In this document: positions 61,518-64,000 of the stretch, piece by piece
Numbering within the stretch: position 1 is the first letter of the stretch
How the letters are laid out: every line of letters starts with the position of its first letter
Assembly: GCA_945883845.1 (NCBI GenBank)
Contig: CAMCYI010000014.1
Span: 32,151 to 96,150, forward strand
DNA: 64,000 nucleotides
Origin: Bacteriovorax stolpii
Lineage (GTDB): Bacteria > Bdellovibrionota > Bacteriovoracia > Bacteriovoracales > Bacteriovoracaceae
Direction of reading: 5' to 3'
The notes under the pieces: model-generated
The model's input: only the letters and a program-made list of their open reading frames with translations
Database searches by the model: none
What the model was told of the DNA's origin: nothing
Position numbers and translations under genes: made by a program

Positions 61518-63806
61518 GTGTTCAGTAAACGTATCACAAAATTCATTCGCCCTCTAGGAATGTTCATCATCATTTTTTTTGCGGCGATGTGCGTGTTCGG
61601 AGCGAACTTTGCGCAAAACATTAATAAAGATTCCATTCTCGGAGCCTTTCTGGACTATACCGTTTCTTTTGAAAGCCGTTTCTACGATTCCCGTGCGAAA
61701 GGGGCCTTAGATGAGAACCTCTTAAGACTCGAAGATAAACAGACAACAGCTGAAGGCCAGGCCGCATCCGAGGACCCGAAAAAAAAATTCGTTGATGATG
61801 ACATTGTTCTTATTCAGATCGACGACTACTCACTACAGAAGATCAGTTCGTGGCCAATTCCCAGAACCATTTACGCCACCATGCTTGATAAGCTCCGTGT
61901 CTTTGGCGCTAAAGTAGTCGGCTTCGACGTTATGTTCCCCGAAAAATCACCGATGATAGACGGTAAGTCGCCGGATAAAATTCTGGCCGATTCTATCCGT
62001 AATTTTCAGCAGGACGAAAGACGTGTCTTCTTCGCCTACAGTCTCGTTGATAAAAAAACCAAAGAGGGTGAGCCCATTGATCCTGATGCACTCCCAGAGG
62101 CACCCGTTGAAATGCTTAACGATGCTCTTCAGACGCGGACTGTTCCGGAGAGAGATATTTTTCCTTCGCATATCGGAAAGTATACCTTCCCGATTCAGGA
62201 ACTTGTTGAATCAGAAGTGGGCCTTGCCAGCATTTCTTCATCTGAAGACGATGACGGTATTTTCCGCCAGTACACACTCATTTCCAACATCGATTCGATT
62301 TACTACGGCTCTCTTGCCTTCAACACATTTGAGGCCTGGAGCGGAACAAAGAACACCATCACTATTTCAGGAGACCAATCAGGGGAACTTGTCCTGAAGG
62401 GAAAAAAACTCGAAATCAACAGCGCTGGAAAAACGAAAATCCGTTATATCGGCGGAAGCTTTCGCACGAAGTCCCTTTACGACGTAGTCCAGGCCGATGA
62501 TAACGATGAAAAAATGCGCAAGTTCTTTGACGGGAAACTTGTCTATATCGGCTCGACCGCTCTCGGTGCCCACGATCTTCGTCCTTCACCGATTGATTCC
62601 AAAATGCCCGGAGTGCTCTCGCACATGAACGTGGCACACATGCTGATCAATCAGTACTTCTATCAGGACACCAACGATTCAGTGATTTACTCGCTCTGGC
62701 TCCTCGCTTTCTCCATGCTCATCGTTATTCTTGTCTTCCGTTTCGCCAATGCTTTCTTCGACGCCGCTATCGTGATTCTCGTGATCGCCGGAAGTTTCTA
62801 TGCTGATCGAATCTACTTCCTTCCGAAGGGCTTCGAGCTCAAGCTTTTCTACTGCTACTTCTGCATTATCGCCTGCTACTCATGGCATACGTTTATCCAG
62901 TTCTATCGGGCCAATAAAGAGAAAAAGCAAATCCGGGGAACATTCCAGCGCTATGTTTCTCCGACAGTCGTAGACGAGATGTTGAAAGATCCCGAGCACA
63001 TTCAGGTCGGTGGAACGAAGATGGATATCACGTGTCTCTTCTCAGACGTCCGTGACTTCACCAGCATTTCCGAAGGCATGACAGCTACCGAACTCGCTCA
63101 CTCCCTGAATCTCTATATGGGGAGAATGACCGACATTGTGTTTGATACGAAAGGCACACTCGACAAGTATATTGGTGATGCCATTGTTGCTCTCTGGGGT
63201 GCACCTCTTCCCATTGGTAACCATGCCCAGCATGCTGTCGAAGGTGCCATCAAGATGATGACAGTGCTTCCGGAGATCAACGAAGAATTTAAAAAACTTG
63301 GCCGTCCAGAATTCCTTGTGGGGATCGGCCTCAATACCGGCGAGTGCTCTGTTGGGAACATGGGTTCATCGCGAATTTTCTCGTACACCGCTCTTGGCGA
63401 TAACATGAACCTGGGTGCCCGTCTGGAAAGTCTCTGTAAGCATTACGGCACACAGATCCTGATCTCTGAGTACACTCTTGCCCGCCTCGACAAAACAAAC
63501 ATCAGACTTCGTCCTATCGATAAAGTGATCGTGAAAGGAAAGACGACGCCGGTGGAAATCTTCGAAGTTCTCTATCCGCAACATCCACTCTGGATCAGTC
63601 CTGATCTTCTTCAGACTTTTAATGAGGCACACGCACTCTTTTTGAAAAAAGAATTTTCAGCCGCCAAAAATCTTTTTGAGAAAGTCCTTTCAGGTTATGA
63701 GACGGATAAATCCGCCAAACGCTTCAAAGAATACTGCGAGAAATTTCTTGAGCATCCTGAGCTTGTAAAAGAAGATTTCGAAGTCACTAAAATGACTGAG
63801 AAATAA
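61518..63806 (+). CDS. CHASE2-domain adenylate/guanylate cyclase
   Basis: A 762-residue protein with a GTG start behind AAAGGC. Order: N-terminal membrane helix (about 13-33); extracytoplasmic CHASE2 sensor (about 40-370; VGFDVMFPE, SIRNFQQDERRVFFAYS); two to three membrane helices (about 390-460); class III cyclase catalytic domain (about 490-670). The metal-binding Asp residues are in CLFSDVRDFTSIS and IGDAIVALWG, and Arg in NLGARLESL. The Lys of LDKYIGDA supports ATP use, hence cAMP, though GTP is not excluded. It is a membrane sensor that makes a cyclic nucleotide. A C-terminal helical tail follows. Confidence 0.93.
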   Translation: MFSKRITKFIRPLGMFIIIFFAAMCVFGANFAQNINKDSILGAFLDYTVSFESRFYDSRAKGALDENLLRLEDKQTTAEGQAASEDPKKKFVDDDIVLIQIDDYSLQKISSWPIPRTIYATMLDKLRVFGAKVVGFDVMFPEKSPMIDGKSPDKILADSIRNFQQDERRVFFAYSLVDKKTKEGEPIDPDALPEAPVEMLNDALQTRTVPERDIFPSHIGKYTFPIQELVESEVGLASISSSEDDDGIFRQYTLISNIDSIYYGSLAFNTFEAWSGTKNTITISGDQSGELVLKGKKLEINSAGKTKIRYIGGSFRTKSLYDVVQADDNDEKMRKFFDGKLVYIGSTALGAHDLRPSPIDSKMPGVLSHMNVAHMLINQYFYQDTNDSVIYSLWLLAFSMLIVILVFRFANAFFDAAIVILVIAGSFYADRIYFLPKGFELKLFYCYFCIIACYSWHTFIQFYRANKEKKQIRGTFQRYVSPTVVDEMLKDPEHIQVGGTKMDITCLFSDVRDFTSISEGMTATELAHSLNLYMGRMTDIVFDTKGTLDKYIGDAIVALWGAPLPIGNHAQHAVEGAIKMMTVLPEINEEFKKLGRPEFLVGIGLNTGECSVGNMGSSRIFSYTALGDNMNLGARLESLCKHYGTQILISEYTLARLDKTNIRLRPIDKVIVKGKTTPVEIFEVLYPQHPLWISPDLLQTFNEAHALFLKKEFSAAKNLFEKVLSGYETDKSAKRFKEYCEKFLEHPELVKEDFEVTKMTEK

Positions 63807-63880
63807 AAACTCGACTAAGAGTCGCAGGTGAAATTGGTGCCGTCATCAATGACAAAAGAAAAAAGACAGAGAACTAAGAA

Positions 63881-64000
63881 TCAAGTCTCAGTTTTAAAAT
63901 CAAACTCGTTCCATCTGATCATTCCGCCGGCGAGGTTCGTCACATCTGTGAAGCCGATAGATTTTGCAAACAACACGGCCTGAGTAGAACGTCCGCCAAC
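63881..64000 (-). CDS. Rhodanese-like domain protein, C-terminal fragment (start beyond window)
   Basis: Reading on the minus strand from the right edge gives 39 residues beginning VGGRSTQAVLFAK, then SIGFTDVTNLAGGMIRW, and ending at a TGA at 63881-63883. The GGRS-x-A and LAGGM-x-W patterns are the end of a rhodanese (sulfurtransferase) domain; the active-site Cys loop lies just before GGRS, outside the window. It is too short for a confident subfamily. Confidence 0.8.
   Translation of the reverse strand, partial: VGGRSTQAVLFAKSIGFTDVTNLAGGMIRWNEFDFKTET

Noticed and set aside
1..64000. tRNA, rRNA, CRISPR array, integrase or replication origin
   Set aside because: I looked for T-loop patterns, repeat-spacer arrays, tyrosine recombinase motifs and DnaA-box clusters while reading and found none I could support; a tRNA scan would be decisive.

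Overview
The window is a densely packed bacterial chromosome segment of moderate G+C. It carries about 58 protein genes, no RNA genes that I can recognise, and only one long non-coding stretch (about 21,025-21,561). The gene content suggests a Bdellovibrionota/Bacteriovorales-like, predatory-type deltaproteobacterial lineage. The reasons are the very high share of secreted proteins and lipoproteins of unknown family, several exported proteases and polysaccharide deacetylases, a type B PutA, FHA proteins beside pseudopilins, and lipoprotein cysteines preceded by residues such as TNC. That placement is inference; no marker gene such as rRNA is present.

Layout. 1-1,052: end of a polysaccharide deacetylase and a lipoprotein. 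1,078-6,044: putA and proC, translationally coupled. 6,126-9,013: unknown secreted protein, a SWIB protein with a histone-H1-like tail, a GNAT-like protein, and an unknown. 9,053-13,539: thiamine pyrophosphokinase, a DUF1624 membrane protein and the ResB/CcsA cytochrome c maturation pair. 13,536-20,334: unknown secreted proteins, a trypsin-like protease, a large coiled-coil protein with a 12-bp in-frame minisatellite, and a second deacetylase. 20,461-22,905: small exported proteins around a 252-bp MITE (24-bp perfect terminal inverted repeats, 9-bp target duplication). 22,985-28,507: DUF3050 protein, transaldolase, two zinc metalloproteases, and a signal peptidase II fused to a HAMP-like module. 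28,649-34,522: an operon of CXXCH-containing exported proteins with a Tat-exported DUF1501-like protein, facing a diheme lipoprotein. 34,672-36,882: small secreted protein and an OppA-type lipoprotein. 36,927-40,409: a two-subunit type IIA topoisomerase that looks T4/eukaryote-like. 40,488-47,192: SRPBCC-like and GNAT proteins, a secreted protein-arginine-deiminase-like enzyme with two small paralogues, argS, and a membrane protein. 47,277-54,114: a pseudopilin (minor-pilin-like) operon with two FHA/TM proteins. 54,599-60,534: Rrf2 regulator, sufB-C-D-S, nfu and a small membrane protein. 60,541-64,000: hemF, a CHASE2 adenylate cyclase and the end of a rhodanese gene.

Functional links. ResB/CcsA would mature the c-type cytochromes predicted at 28,649-34,522, and hemF supplies haem. 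The Suf/Nfu block supplies Fe-S clusters. The numerous lipoproteins need the LspA encoded here. Proline oxidation by PutA could feed the respiratory chain. The most unusual elements are the LspA-HAMP fusion, the PAD-like enzyme with all four catalytic positions, the split T4/eukaryote-like topoisomerase, the haem/Tat operon with an apparent CTG start, and the MITE.
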